Counted from the first letter of the stretch, positions 46,191-56,237 are shown. The stretch: 64,000 bases of DNA from Chitinophaga rhizophila (GCF_019492185.1 NZ_JAICCF010000005.1:62001-126000); one strand, 5' to 3'. The notes: generated by a model not told the origin, from the letters alone. Made by a program: numbers and translations.

Positions 46191-49046
46191 TTAGTTTTTT
46201 AGTGAAACTTTCTTTTCAGTACCGTCATATCTGATGACAACCGCCTGTGCGTTATCAAAGTCCATACGTACTGGTTTTTCTTTTCCTGCCTTCACGATGC
46301 GGAATGTGCGCTGTTGCAGCATACCAGGGAATTTACCTTCCCGTTTGCCAATAGTCAGCGTCTTGTTCACGTCATCATATGTGAAAGGAATATTACTGTA
46401 TTGTCCTTTTTCATAATTGTAGTTCACGCCTTCATCTTCGTAGAGAGTAAACTTCCCGTTATTGCCTGCATATACATACAATGTGATTGTATCTGCCGGG
46501 CGTTGCGCTGTGTACTGTAATGCAGGACCGAACGGAATAATGCTGCCGGCTTTAGCGTACAGCGGAATCCTGTCCAGCGGCGCATCCGCGGTAACATATT
46601 GTCCACCTTCCGTATAAGTTCCATCATACAGATTGTACCAGCCGGTGTTGGCAGGGAGGTATAACTTACGGCTACGCGCTTTGTAAGCATATACCGGATT
46701 AACCAGCAGCGCAGGACCAAACATAAACTGATCCCCGATCTGGCGTACGGCAGTGTCGCTACCGAAATCCATCATCAGACCACGCATCATCGTGTAACCT
46801 TTATGGTGAGTCTGTCCGGCCAGGGAGTAAATATATGGCATTAAACGGTAACGCAGCTTATTGTAATACACCATTGAATTATATTCGATGCTGTTCTCTG
46901 GTGCAATATTGAATGGTTCGCGGTAAGGATACTGGCCATGAGCGCGGAACAGCGGACAGAAAGCCCCGTACTGGAACCATCTCGCATTCAGCTCTCTCCA
47001 TTCTGTCAGATCTTCACCCTTTGGATCCGGCTGATCATATTTATTTTCTACAAAGAAGCCGCCTATGTCTGTTGTCCAGTAAGGCATGCCAGACATACCA
47101 AAATTGAGACCTGCAGGTATTTGTCTTGCCAGTTCATCAAAACGGGAAGCGATATCGCCGCTCCAGGTAGCTGCACCATAACGCTGCATACCGGCGTAAG
47201 CGGAACGGGTCAGGATGAAGACGCGCTGATCAGGTTTCTCCTGGCGCTGTCCTTCATAAATGCCTTTCGCGTTCATCAATGCATAACCGTTAAAATATTG
47301 GGTAGATGGTCCTATCGCAGTAGGATTCATCAGTTGTTTACGGTAGTCGATGGATGCATTAGATAATACGTCCGGTTCTGTTGCATCCAGCCACCATGCA
47401 TCTACACCTTTGCTGAACAGGTGTTTGCTGAGCAGTTCCCAGAACAGTTCGCGTGCGCCCGGGTTGAACGCATCATAGAATGTAGAAACATAACCCTTTC
47501 CAATCCAGTCCTTCACGCCGTCATTGATACTCTGTTTGTACAACCACCCTTTGTCATTAAAGAGTTTGTAGTTCGGGATGTCCTTGTAGAACTTCGGCCA
47601 TGCAGAGATCATGAAATGGGTATTGTAAATATTGTGCAGGGAATCGATCATACCTTTCGCATCCGGGAAACGTGCCGGATCGAAATCCTGACTGCCCCAC
47701 GCATCTTCTTCCCAGTATGACCAGTCCATCACGATATTGTCCAGTGGGATCTGCCTTTTACGGAACTCCTGTACAGTACTGATCACGTCGCGTTGTGTTT
47801 TATAACGCTCGCGGCTCTGCCAGTAGCCCAACGCCCATTTAGGTACGATGCTCGCCTTACCGGTCACAGTACGGTAGCCATTGATAACGTCATCCATCTG
47901 TTGACCGTACACGAAATAGTAGTCAATTTTTTCGCCTGCCTCTGAAGTCAGGGCCGCTTTATCTTTTAATATAGCCGGGGTAGGAGAGAGGTGTTTGAGC
48001 GATACAAACGCCTGGTCAGACTCCGGTATCCACTCTACCTTTATCTGATGTTGTTTACCCGGGGGCAGCAAGTGATTGAAAACGGAAGGACCAGGGTTCC
48101 AGCCTTCTCTCCATTTGTCCAGTTTTACCTGGCCGTCAATCCATACCTTCACATAACCGGAGGTCATCATGTAGAATTTCTCCATGCCACCTGTCTGGGA
48201 AGCTATATTTCCTTCCCAGGTAATTACACCTTTACCCATCGGGAAGCCAGCCGGCATTCTCTTAAGGTCAGGGAGGAAGGTAAAGTCCACCGCTGATTCC
48301 TGACGTTGCAGGAAGATGCTATCTGGTTTTTGCTGTAGGGCGTAAGTAGCAGTCAGACCACCGGTTTTGCCGGTTTTATCTGTCAACTGCAGACTACCTA
48401 ACTGCTCATAGGCTCTGTCATCACCGAAACGGGTGATAGCGTAGTTATCCCAAAGGATGCCATAGTTTTTGCTGGATACCAGGAAAGGAATGACCGCTAC
48501 AGAGTTATACTGCGTAAGGTTAACATCCTGGTCTTTGTAGTTCATCAGGCCTGTCTGGTGTTGTCCTAAACCGTAGAAAGCTTCATCTGCCGGCGACTCA
48601 AATACCTGTTGCAACTTGTAGAGGGGTTTACCATCTACGACAATGGGGCTGAATGTCTTCCCACCACCTTTCTTTTCCTGGAGTATTACGCGACCGTTCA
48701 GGTCTTTAAATACTACCTCGCCGGTGGTTAGGTCAATGCTCGCTACTAACTTGCTGGTTTTCAGGGTGACCTGATTGTTTTTCTCTTCACTGGTCCATTT
48801 CACCTCCCGGGTCCCGGATACGACGGCCATAAGGCTGGGAGTTGTAGATATGGAGTCTGCCGGACTGGCAGTTACTCTGATAATATTATCAGTAATAACC
48901 TGCAGTTTTACCTGTTTAACTCCTCCGGCAGTAGTCTTTTCTAACTTTACCAGTACTCCGTCTTTAAGTCTTTCGATTTTTCCTGCATAGGCGAATTGCA
49001 TGCAGAATGTAAATGCTACGACCGAAAAAAGTCTCTTTTTCTTCAT
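46191..49046 (-). CDS. GH31 glycosidase with PA14-like insert, probable alpha-xylosidase
   Basis: A 951-residue periplasmic enzyme with a type I signal peptide (MKKKRLFSVVAFTFCMQFAYA). It has an N-terminal GH31 beta-sandwich, a PA14-like insert at about 255-355 (GVITWEGNIAS, GYVKVWIDGQVKLDKW), the (beta/alpha)8 barrel with nucleophile D554 in WWLDATEPD and acid/base D631 in WSGDI, then C-terminal beta domains. The PA14 insert and the DATEPD nucleophile loop are as in characterised Bacteroides alpha-xylosidases. It would remove non-reducing alpha-D-xylose from xyloglucan or decorated xylan oligosaccharides. It is the first gene of a - strand unit with SusC (105-bp gap), SusD and SusE. An alpha-glucosidase role cannot be excluded. 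Confidence 0.9.
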   Translation of the reverse strand: MKKKRLFSVVAFTFCMQFAYAGKIERLKDGVLVKLEKTTAGGVKQVKLQVITDNIIRVTASPADSISTTPSLMAVVSGTREVKWTSEEKNNQVTLKTSKLVASIDLTTGEVVFKDLNGRVILQEKKGGGKTFSPIVVDGKPLYKLQQVFESPADEAFYGLGQHQTGLMNYKDQDVNLTQYNSVAVIPFLVSSKNYGILWDNYAITRFGDDRAYEQLGSLQLTDKTGKTGGLTATYALQQKPDSIFLQRQESAVDFTFLPDLKRMPAGFPMGKGVITWEGNIASQTGGMEKFYMMTSGYVKVWIDGQVKLDKWREGWNPGPSVFNHLLPPGKQHQIKVEWIPESDQAFVSLKHLSPTPAILKDKAALTSEAGEKIDYYFVYGQQMDDVINGYRTVTGKASIVPKWALGYWQSRERYKTQRDVISTVQEFRKRQIPLDNIVMDWSYWEEDAWGSQDFDPARFPDAKGMIDSLHNIYNTHFMISAWPKFYKDIPNYKLFNDKGWLYKQSINDGVKDWIGKGYVSTFYDAFNPGARELFWELLSKHLFSKGVDAWWLDATEPDVLSNASIDYRKQLMNPTAIGPSTQYFNGYALMNAKGIYEGQRQEKPDQRVFILTRSAYAGMQRYGAATWSGDIASRFDELARQIPAGLNFGMSGMPYWTTDIGGFFVENKYDQPDPKGEDLTEWRELNARWFQYGAFCPLFRAHGQYPYREPFNIAPENSIEYNSMVYYNKLRYRLMPYIYSLAGQTHHKGYTMMRGLMMDFGSDTAVRQIGDQFMFGPALLVNPVYAYKARSRKLYLPANTGWYNLYDGTYTEGGQYVTADAPLDRIPLYAKAGSIIPFGPALQYTAQRPADTITLYVYAGNNGKFTLYEDEGVNYNYEKGQYSNIPFTYDDVNKTLTIGKREGKFPGMLQQRTFRIVKAGKEKPVRMDFDNAQAVVIRYDGTEKKVSLKN

Positions 49047-49126
49047 ATCGATGGAATTGATCTGATGGCTGTTTGTTGGCTATAAATGGTATATTATTAA
49101 ATGTTTCTTTCGCTAACGTGTGTGGA

Positions 49127-49134
49127 CAAATTTA
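49127..49134 (-). promoter_or_regulatory. Possible -7 promoter element of the GH31 unit (TAAATTTG)
   Basis: On the minus strand this reads TAAATTTG, an exact TAnnTTTG match, 80 bp before the GH31 start codon. No TTTG -33 element is seen, which suits a promoter that depends on an activator such as an HTCS. Confidence 0.35.
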
Positions 49135-49415
49135 ACAGTCCGGTATAAGATGGAGGGGATGGGAATGTTTTAGATTAGGGTAGCAAATGTTAACTGGCGG
49201 GTGTTTTTACCAGTAAAACTGCGGATTTCAGCGGGTGCAATTTGTTAAAGGGTAGTTTTAAGAGAATGGTTGACGGGGTCATGGAAGATGATCGGGAGGG
49301 GTAAATGCTGTAGAAGTAGAATCTGGTAATATAGTATCAGTGGTAAAAAGGATAGGAAAATGTAACTGGTTAACATTGAGAGATATAGCCTGTTTTGGTA
49401 TACTGGATACTGTAA

Positions 49416-49470
49416 GGACGAACAAGGGACGAACAAGCGGCGAAGAAGCGACGAACAAGCGACGAACAAG
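49416..49470. repeat. 11-bp tandem repeat, five units
   Basis: Five consecutive units: GGACGAACAAG twice, CGGCGAAGAAG once, and CGACGAACAAG twice. The unit length is not a multiple of three and no gene covers it, so it is a non-coding minisatellite. Copy number may vary between strains. Confidence 0.9.
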
Positions 49471-49773
49471 CAATATCACCGGGAGAGTGTAATAGCGATA
49501 CTATTTTAGCTATTTGGTCCAAGTGTGAAGACGTTTGGATCAGATAACTTAAAATGCAGTCAGATTCGGTAATCCGGGACACTATAAAGCTCTTACGTGG
49601 CAAGCTAATAGATGTGATAACAACTGTGACTATATGTTGGGGAAAGGATACTCCTGTTACCGGTACACAACCATCTATTCAAATACTGACAAAATGTCTG
49701 AATCGGTCAGAGAATGATCGTAAAAAGCCCGCCGGTATCTTCCGCCAGGCTTCTTTACCTATCATATCTTCTA

Positions 49774-50244
49774 TCATCCCTTGGCCGCTTCCTCTAATAC
49801 CCTTATATCCAGCTTATCCATCTTCATCATTGCAGCAGCTGCCCGTTGCGCTTTCTCACGATCCTGATCCTGTAATAACTCCTGCAGACCATTTGGCACC
49901 ACTTGCCAGGAAAGCCCGAATTTATCCTTTAGCCAGCCGCATCTGTCCTGCTGTCCGCCTGCAGATAGCGCATCCCACAATTTATCTACTTCTTCCTGTG
50001 TCTCACATCTGATAAACATGGACACTGCCGGCGTAAATGAATAGTGCGGTCCGCCATTCAATGCAATGAACTCCTGCCCATCCAGCGTAAACTCTACCGA
50101 CATTACTTTTCCCTCCTGACCCGGTACGCCTGGAGGATAACGGCTGATCTTACCAATGGTTGAGTTTTTAAAAAGCGAGGTGTAGAGCTGAGCTGCCTCT
50201 TCGGCTTGTCCGTCGTACCAGAGGAATGGCGTAATCTTTTGCAT
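49774..50244 (-). CDS. VOC-superfamily (PhnB/YjdN-like) protein
   Basis: A 156-residue cytoplasmic protein with the start MQKITPFLWYDGQAEEAAQLYTSLF, the following VMSVEFTLDGQEFIALNGG and the FGLSWQVVP strand typical of the PhnB-like branch of the vicinal-oxygen-chelate fold, sometimes annotated as 3-demethylubiquinone methyltransferase-like. Members are poorly characterised and may bind metals or small ligands. It has no operon partners. Confidence 0.88.
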   Translation of the reverse strand: MQKITPFLWYDGQAEEAAQLYTSLFKNSTIGKISRYPPGVPGQEGKVMSVEFTLDGQEFIALNGGPHYSFTPAVSMFIRCETQEEVDKLWDALSAGGQQDRCGWLKDKFGLSWQVVPNGLQELLQDQDREKAQRAAAAMMKMDKLDIRVLEEAAKG

Positions 50245-50399
50245 AACTGATGATTTTAGGTGTTTTGATACAGCAAACTTACTGCTGATACGGAACTCAG
50301 GTGCGGGGTAAAAAGGACTTCCTGAAGGGGGGATTCTGCCAGGTATCTTTAAGTTTGTATTACGGGTAATTTACCGGTACTTTGCATGAAGCGTTAACT

Positions 50400-51476
50400 A
50401 TGGAAACTACATTCACACAAATACCGCTTGACATACACCAGCGTCTGGCACTCGAAGCTAACCCGATCAGTATTACAGAACTGGCTGATGGTGGATACCT
50501 CCTCAACTTTAATAAAGACCCTCACGTTATCAGACTGGATAAACACCTTCGCCAGATCTGGAAGAAAGATCTGCAGGCTCAGACGGCAGATTACGTGAAT
50601 TGTATTGTTACTGCAAGTCCTGACGGTCAGCAAATGGCTATTGCCGGTAAAGACAATATTCGTTTATTCGATATGGATGGCCAGCTGGAATGGGTGTTTC
50701 CACACGAAGCATGGAACAGCTTTCTAGGTTCGTCATGTACTTTTTCTGCCGACGGACAGCTCATCTGGTTTATTGTACCTGCCAGCTCTGCGATGGAAAA
50801 TGATATATTGTATGCGGTGCGCCGGAAGGATTACAAAGTGCAGGATACCTGGATGATGGATGGTAACCAGGAGTTTAATTACACGATTCACCCTGCTCCG
50901 GATCAGGAGTCAGTACTTATTTCAGCTGCCGCCGGACAAGACAGCTGCCTGCTCTTTAAAGCCTCTCTGAACGATAGTAAAATAGAATGCATACTGCTCA
51001 ATCAGGCTACTGACAGGATCATGGGTTCATTTACCCCTGATGGTAGTGAATTTGTGACGGCTCCGCATTATGACGATGGCATTATTGTATATAATTACCC
51101 GGATTGTCAGCCGGTAGCCACAGTAACGCAGTCAGAGATCTTCAACGGAAGAGATGAATATCCCTGTGAAGAAGACTGTGACAACCTCGATTATGTGGTA
51201 GAGTATATCAGTAATAAAACTTTGCTGGCCTTCTCCCGTTTTGGCAGGTTGTTGCTGATAGACAGGCAGCATATGCAATGTATCGGAGAATTACTACCTG
51301 AACAATGTGAGATCAGGGCATACGATCTGGCCGGACGTCCAACTACAGATCCCGCAAAAGTGATTGATTATGCAGGAGAAGTAGTGACCGTTTGTGTAAA
51401 CAAGCAACAACAGTTAGTAATGACGCATAACGCTGGAGAAGTACGGTTGTATAACCTGCCGGAAGAGCTTTTCTAG
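50400..51476 (+). CDS. Beta-propeller (WD40/quinoprotein-like) protein of unknown function
   Basis: A 358-residue protein; the ATG at 50400 is preferred over a TTG 18 bases upstream. No signal peptide, so cytoplasmic. It shows repeated propeller-blade patterns with SPDGQQMAIAGKDNIRLFDMDG, FSADGQLIWFIVPAS, FTPDGSEFVTAPHYDDGIIVYNY and a final MTHNAGEVRLYNL, about six to seven blades. The role is unknown, probably protein binding. Its stop codon overlaps that of the convergent SMI1/KNR4 gene in the shared tetramer CTAG. Confidence 0.7.
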   Translation: METTFTQIPLDIHQRLALEANPISITELADGGYLLNFNKDPHVIRLDKHLRQIWKKDLQAQTADYVNCIVTASPDGQQMAIAGKDNIRLFDMDGQLEWVFPHEAWNSFLGSSCTFSADGQLIWFIVPASSAMENDILYAVRRKDYKVQDTWMMDGNQEFNYTIHPAPDQESVLISAAAGQDSCLLFKASLNDSKIECILLNQATDRIMGSFTPDGSEFVTAPHYDDGIIVYNYPDCQPVATVTQSEIFNGRDEYPCEEDCDNLDYVVEYISNKTLLAFSRFGRLLLIDRQHMQCIGELLPEQCEIRAYDLAGRPTTDPAKVIDYAGEVVTVCVNKQQQLVMTHNAGEVRLYNLPEELF

Positions 51477-52042
51477 CGCTTGCCCGGCTCTCCGGCAAAG
51501 TTCCCTTTAGGGTAACCGTCCGGAGTTTTTACTTCAAAGTATTCATCAAAGTCTTCCGGATCTGTGGTTGCATATAGTTGGTTGATGGTATTGAGGAATG
51601 TGGTCAGGTCCGGGGCAATAGTATCCCTGTCATTATCCGCATGCCAAAATTCGATCAGCTGTCCTTTGATGCCGGTAAATACCCCGGTAGTATCGTAGCA
51701 GATGTAGTCGCCTCCGCCATTGTCAAACAAGGGTATCCAGGCAGGATGCCACCAGTTTTCCATTTCAAAGTCAGTACCTATCATACCGGTAAGTTCTTTG
51801 GCGGTATCTAACGCCTGTTCCAGGGGCAGGAACATGGAGTTATTCACAAAGGCGTCGTACGCATCTGCCTGCTGTCCGTTCTTCCATTGATACAAGGCAC
51901 GGAGATCCGAAGGCAGAGTAATACCATATGTTTTTTCCAGTGCGGTAATAGCATCGGTTGATAAACCTGGCTGTAAAGTGATGTAGTAGTCTGCCCGTTT
52001 GGAACTAATGTACTGATCAAGTTTATTGAGGAGCGCCTGCAT
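51473..52042 (-). CDS. SMI1/KNR4 (SUKH) family protein
   Basis: A 189-residue cytoplasmic protein; the ATG at 52040-52042 is chosen since the frame upstream runs into the HTCS gene. Family marks are LSTDAITALEKTYGITLPSDLRALYQWKNGQ near residues 27-57, WIPLFDNGGGDYICYD in the middle, and the TTFLNTINQLY helix. SUKH proteins include many immunity proteins for polymorphic toxins, but no toxin gene lies nearby. It starts 10 bp after the HTCS stop on the same strand, so it may be read through from it. Its end overlaps the propeller gene by 4 bp. Confidence 0.82.
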   Translation of the reverse strand: MQALLNKLDQYISSKRADYYITLQPGLSTDAITALEKTYGITLPSDLRALYQWKNGQQADAYDAFVNNSMFLPLEQALDTAKELTGMIGTDFEMENWWHPAWIPLFDNGGGDYICYDTTGVFTGIKGQLIEFWHADNDRDTIAPDLTTFLNTINQLYATTDPEDFDEYFEVKTPDGYPKGNFAGEPGKR

Positions 52043-52052
52043 AAATTCCGTT

Positions 52053-55000
52053 TTAAGTGTTCTTATATGCTGAAGGCAATACGCCATATTCCAGTTTAAA
52101 ATACTTCGCAAAATACTTAGGATTATTGAATCCTACTTCATAAGCTACTTCTGCTATCGTTAGCTGACTCTTACCCAGTAACTGAGCCGCCCTTTTCAGG
52201 CGGATAGAACGGATAAATTCCAGTGGTGTTTTCCCTGTGATGGATAATAACTTTTTATAGGCTGACACCCGGCTCATGTGCAGTTCCCTGCTTAATTCTT
52301 CTACAGAGAAGTCTGGATTGGAGATGTTTTTCTCTACTATCTGCAGGGCCTGTTGCAGGAACAGCTCATCCTGGGAAGATATGGCTATCTCTTCAGGATG
52401 GGCCTCTATATGCTGTTGGAAGGTCTTCTTCAGCGATACCTGCTGTGAGGTAATATTCCTAAGCCTCGACAACAGTACTTCGTAGTTAAAAGGCTTTGTG
52501 ATATAGTCTGTGGCTCCGTTATCCAGCGCTTCCAGCTGATCTTCCTCTGAGGCACGTGCCGTGAGCAATATTACCGGCAAATGCGCCAGTTTCTGTTGTT
52601 GTCGTATGCGCCGGCATAGTTCCAGTCCGTCCATTTCAGGCATGTTGACGTCGCTGACTACCAGGTTAGGCACGGTTCCCTGCAATAGTTCCCAGCCCTG
52701 TTTGCCGTTCGCGGCGTCCACTATATGGAAGTGCATGCCAAGGTTATCCTTCAGATAGAAGCGGAAATCTTCATTGTCTTCTACCAGTAGCAATACCGGT
52801 TTCTTACCTGCATAAGGTGCTGGGGCCTTGTCTGCCGGTACTGCTGCCGACAGGATGTTGGTGCTGACCGTCGGCGTAGTTACCGGTTCTTGTGTGAGGC
52901 CACGAACAGGCAACAGGATGATAAAAGTACTACCCATACCTGGGGCGCTATCTACGGAAATAGTCCCGCCATGTAGCTTCACAAATTCCCGGGTGATGCT
53001 CAGACCTATACCGCTACCCTGGTTAACCAATGAGCCAGGGATATCGTGTTGGAAGAACCTTTCAAAGATACGCTCCTGTTGTTCACCAGGTATGCCAATA
53101 CCGTTATCTTTGACCATAATAGCCAGCATAGCTCCATGCTGCAACTGTACATCGACGGAGATGTTGCCATGTTCCGGTGTAAACTTGAATGCATTACTCA
53201 GCAGGTTGAAGATGATCTTTTCGATTTTGTCAGGATCATATTGCATATGCAGTTCTTTAACACTGCTATGAAAGTCCAGGTGTATCTGCTTCTTTTCCGA
53301 CAGATCGGAGAAGGAAGTGGTCAGTTCTCTGATAAAGGATACTATTTCTCCTTCAGTGGTATGTAGCTTAATTTCCTGCACCTCCATCTTACGGAAGTCC
53401 AGGAGCTGGTTAACGAGATTCAGCAGGCGGCGGGCATTGCGCTGCACCAGTACCAGTTGCTGCTGGATGTTGGACTCTACGCCCTTGCTGATCATCTTTT
53501 CCAATGGCGTAATGATCAGGCTTAATGGCGTTCTGAACTCATGACTGATATTGGTGAAAAAGCGGATTTTCAATGCATCCAGTTCGTGAATACGCTGTGC
53601 CTCCTGCTTTTCCTGCTCAATACGTGAGCGCAGTCTTTCCCGTTCCAATACCACCCGGCGGGCCAGTATCAGCGCACCAATAATCATTAGTGCATATAGT
53701 ATAAATGCCAGCGGCGTTTTCCAGAAAGGAGGGAGAATAGTAATATGTAGCTCCAGCGGGGTAGTTGTCCAGATACCATCGTTATTGGAGGCTTTGACGC
53801 GGAAGATATATTCTCCGGGATCAAGATTGGTGTATGTAGCCTTCCGCACGGCACCATCTGTTGTAAGCCAGTCGCTGTTGAACCCCTCCAGCTGATAGGC
53901 ATACTGATTCTTCTCCGGATGGAAGTAATTGAGTGCAGCAAAGGAAATCGAGAAGACGTTCTCCCTATACTTCAGGGTAATCTGTTTTGTATGAGTGATA
54001 GACTGTTCCAGCAACTGATGGCCGTTCAGCATTTCACCAGGTAATATGCTTTTGTTGAAGATCTGGAAGTCAGTAAATACGACCGGTGGAATGGTTGTAT
54101 TCACAGCGATCTGGTGCGGATAGAAGATATTAAAACCGTTACCGCCGCCGAATATAATCTCTCCTTTACGTGTTTTAAGTGCAGCATTCTCATTGAACTC
54201 TCTGCCTTGCAAACCATCTGATTCATCGTATTGTTTACAGCTGATTTTGAAGACCGGGCCGCGTTGTAGTAGTGCAAGGTTAATAATACCATTAGTAGTA
54301 CTCATCCACAAAGTGCTGTCACTGTCTTCGAGGATATTCAGCACGGTATTGTCGGGGAGACCGTGTTCCTTCCGGAGGATGGTAATCTTACGGGTAATAG
54401 GGTCATAAACATTCAGGCCCTCATGTGTGCCGATCCAGATCAGTCCGCGACTATCTTCAAAGAGGCAGATTACATTCCGGTTACTCAGTCCGCCGGCTTG
54501 TTTATCAATGCTGCTGTAATGCGTGAAACGGCCGTCATTACTCATGACGTCCACCCCGTCAGCAGTACCGATCCATATATTTCCGGCTTTATCTTCCAGC
54601 AGGGCAGATACGTAAGGAGAGCGGATAGAATTGGGGGCTCCGTTGGCAAAATGCCGGAATGAGCCTGTTGCCCTGTCCAGGATGTTTAGTCCGCCGCTAA
54701 GTGTACCTACCCACAGGCGTTGTTTACTATCTTCAAAGATCTCCCAGACGCTATTATCACTCAGACTGGCAGGATCGGCAGGGTTATGCTTGTAATGTGT
54801 AAACTTGTTACCGTCAAAACAATCCAGTCCGCCGAAATAAGAACCGATCCAGAGTTTTTCCTGTTTGTCTATCCACAGGCTTACGATAACATTGCTGCTG
54901 GGCGAGTTAGGATTGCCAGCATTGTGAAGGTATTGCCTGTAGGTATTACGGGTACGGTCGTAATAGATCAGTCCACCGCCGTTGGTGCCGATCCATAGGT

Positions 55001-56132
55001 TACCGGCAGCATCTTCTACGAAGCGGTTCACGTCATTATAGGGCAGCGTGTTGGTCGTGAATGTTTCATGCTGGTAGAGCGGGAACTTTACGATATTCTC
55101 ATGATAATAGCAGATACCTTTTTTATACGTCCCGATCCAGATAATGCCGGTATTGTCCCTGTACAGGGCGTTGATACTGTTCTGACTCAGGCTTTTAGGG
55201 TTTTCACTATTGCTGGTCAGGTATTCAATTGTCTGCCTGTTTTTGTCAATAATATTGATCCCGCCATGATCAGTTCCGATCCATATCAGGCCTTTGTTAT
55301 CCTGTACTACACCACGTACGATATTGTTATTGAGGCGCAATGCACCGGTGTTCTGGTTATAGTGAGTAAAGGATGCGGTACGTTGTTGATAGTAATAGAT
55401 ACCCTGGAGATCCGTGTTATTGATGATCCAGAGATCGCCATCGTTATCTGCCATCATCTGGTATTCCTGCTGGTTGCTGCGTCCGTTCTGGGAAGGCAGG
55501 GCAGTATGGAACATGGGTAGGTATGTGCGTGCATCCAATTCCTGGAGGTAGCCGTTTGCTAACAGTATCCAGATATGGCCGGATGGGTCTTGTGCCACTG
55601 CGGCTACAGGTCCGCTGTTCTGCAGTGCGATCTTCCTGGCTTTGTTAGTAGTAGGATTGTAGGTGAATAGTCCATTTTTGGGTAGCACAAACCAATAGGT
55701 ACCAGTATTATCCTGCATGATCTGACTGACAGAGTCGCCGGGTATACCGTAGCGCTGAAGCGTAGGACGTACATTACGTTCAAACTTGCCACTTTCAGGA
55801 TGATAGATATTCTGCCCGTTACGGTGTGTTATCCATAGTAGTCCTTCCGGACCTTCCATCAGATGTGTAATGAAGTTGTCAGAGAGGCTGGCCGAGTCGC
55901 TGATATCCTGACGAAACACTTTAAAGTTGTAGCCATCAAAACGATTAAGTCCTGACATGGTGCCAAACCACATAAAGCCCTGGCTGTCTTTAAGGAGGCA
56001 ATTTACCTGATTACCTGAGAGTCCCTGAGTGATATCTATCCGGGTCAATTGATACTGTGAAGATATGCTTTGTCCCTTCAGCCACATTGGCAAACACACC
56101 AGCAGGAGTAGAATGAGTTGTTTTATGTTCAC
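52053..56132 (-). CDS. Hybrid two-component system regulator (HTCS)
   Basis: A 1359-residue one-protein sensor and transcription factor: signal peptide (about 1-20), periplasmic sensor of 13 Reg_prop-type repeats (for example LIWIGTDHGGINI, NLWIGTNGGGLIYY) forming two propellers, Y_Y_Y domain (about 700-785), TM (about 800-820), phospho-acceptor H864 (ISHEFRTPLSL), HATPase (DNGIGIPG), receiver with D1161 (VVSDVNMPEMDG) and AraC-type HTH at about 1255-1355 (IAEVAYEVGFNNPKYFAKYFK). HTCS proteins bind an oligosaccharide in the periplasm and activate utilisation genes. Likely targets are the divergent GH95 gene and the GH31-SusC-SusD unit. The leader contains a terminator-like hairpin. Confidence 0.95.
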   Translation of the reverse strand: MNIKQLILLLLVCLPMWLKGQSISSQYQLTRIDITQGLSGNQVNCLLKDSQGFMWFGTMSGLNRFDGYNFKVFRQDISDSASLSDNFITHLMEGPEGLLWITHRNGQNIYHPESGKFERNVRPTLQRYGIPGDSVSQIMQDNTGTYWFVLPKNGLFTYNPTTNKARKIALQNSGPVAAVAQDPSGHIWILLANGYLQELDARTYLPMFHTALPSQNGRSNQQEYQMMADNDGDLWIINNTDLQGIYYYQQRTASFTHYNQNTGALRLNNNIVRGVVQDNKGLIWIGTDHGGINIIDKNRQTIEYLTSNSENPKSLSQNSINALYRDNTGIIWIGTYKKGICYYHENIVKFPLYQHETFTTNTLPYNDVNRFVEDAAGNLWIGTNGGGLIYYDRTRNTYRQYLHNAGNPNSPSSNVIVSLWIDKQEKLWIGSYFGGLDCFDGNKFTHYKHNPADPASLSDNSVWEIFEDSKQRLWVGTLSGGLNILDRATGSFRHFANGAPNSIRSPYVSALLEDKAGNIWIGTADGVDVMSNDGRFTHYSSIDKQAGGLSNRNVICLFEDSRGLIWIGTHEGLNVYDPITRKITILRKEHGLPDNTVLNILEDSDSTLWMSTTNGIINLALLQRGPVFKISCKQYDESDGLQGREFNENAALKTRKGEIIFGGGNGFNIFYPHQIAVNTTIPPVVFTDFQIFNKSILPGEMLNGHQLLEQSITHTKQITLKYRENVFSISFAALNYFHPEKNQYAYQLEGFNSDWLTTDGAVRKATYTNLDPGEYIFRVKASNNDGIWTTTPLELHITILPPFWKTPLAFILYALMIIGALILARRVVLERERLRSRIEQEKQEAQRIHELDALKIRFFTNISHEFRTPLSLIITPLEKMISKGVESNIQQQLVLVQRNARRLLNLVNQLLDFRKMEVQEIKLHTTEGEIVSFIRELTTSFSDLSEKKQIHLDFHSSVKELHMQYDPDKIEKIIFNLLSNAFKFTPEHGNISVDVQLQHGAMLAIMVKDNGIGIPGEQQERIFERFFQHDIPGSLVNQGSGIGLSITREFVKLHGGTISVDSAPGMGSTFIILLPVRGLTQEPVTTPTVSTNILSAAVPADKAPAPYAGKKPVLLLVEDNEDFRFYLKDNLGMHFHIVDAANGKQGWELLQGTVPNLVVSDVNMPEMDGLELCRRIRQQQKLAHLPVILLTARASEEDQLEALDNGATDYITKPFNYEVLLSRLRNITSQQVSLKKTFQQHIEAHPEEIAISSQDELFLQQALQIVEKNISNPDFSVEELSRELHMSRVSAYKKLLSITGKTPLEFIRSIRLKRAAQLLGKSQLTIAEVAYEVGFNNPKYFAKYFKLEYGVLPSAYKNT

Positions 56133-56199
56133 TTGTATAATAACGCGGATATATGTTTCTGCAAAATAAATGTCGATCCTACAATATAGAGCCTCTGGT

Positions 56200-56237
56200 T
56201 TAAATAAAAAAAGAAAGGTCGAAAGAATTCGACCTTT
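56200..56237 (-). terminator. Terminator-like hairpin in the HTCS leader, possible attenuator
   Basis: A perfect 10-bp stem (AAAGGTCGAA at 56214-56223 and its complement at 56228-56237) with a 4-nt loop. On the minus strand it is followed by CTTTTTTTATTT, as in intrinsic terminators. It lies 82 bp before the HTCS start codon and no minus-strand gene lies upstream, so it would act within the leader. Confidence 0.65.

Larger units (their letters stand above)
49047..49773. other. Long intergenic region with tandem repeat
   Basis: These 727 bp lie between the GH31 start and the VOC-protein stop. They hold a promoter-like element (49127-49134), a five-unit 11-bp tandem repeat (49416-49470) and AT-rich sequence. 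Short frames here are low-complexity and not credible genes. Confidence 0.6.

Noticed and set aside
49416..49470. CRISPR-like array
   Set aside because: Units of 11 bp are directly adjacent, without spacers, and no cas genes are present.
49245..49603. Short minus-strand frames through the 11-bp repeats
   Set aside because: Several overlapping frames arise from the repeat and AT-rich sequence, with serine/leucine-rich translation and no recognisable features.
49554..50012. 152-codon + strand frame
   Set aside because: Mostly antisense to the VOC-family gene, whose family match is clear; proline-rich shadow sequence.
51473..52042. Polymorphic-toxin immunity gene
   Set aside because: SUKH membership alone is not enough; no toxin, Rhs or secretion gene is adjacent.
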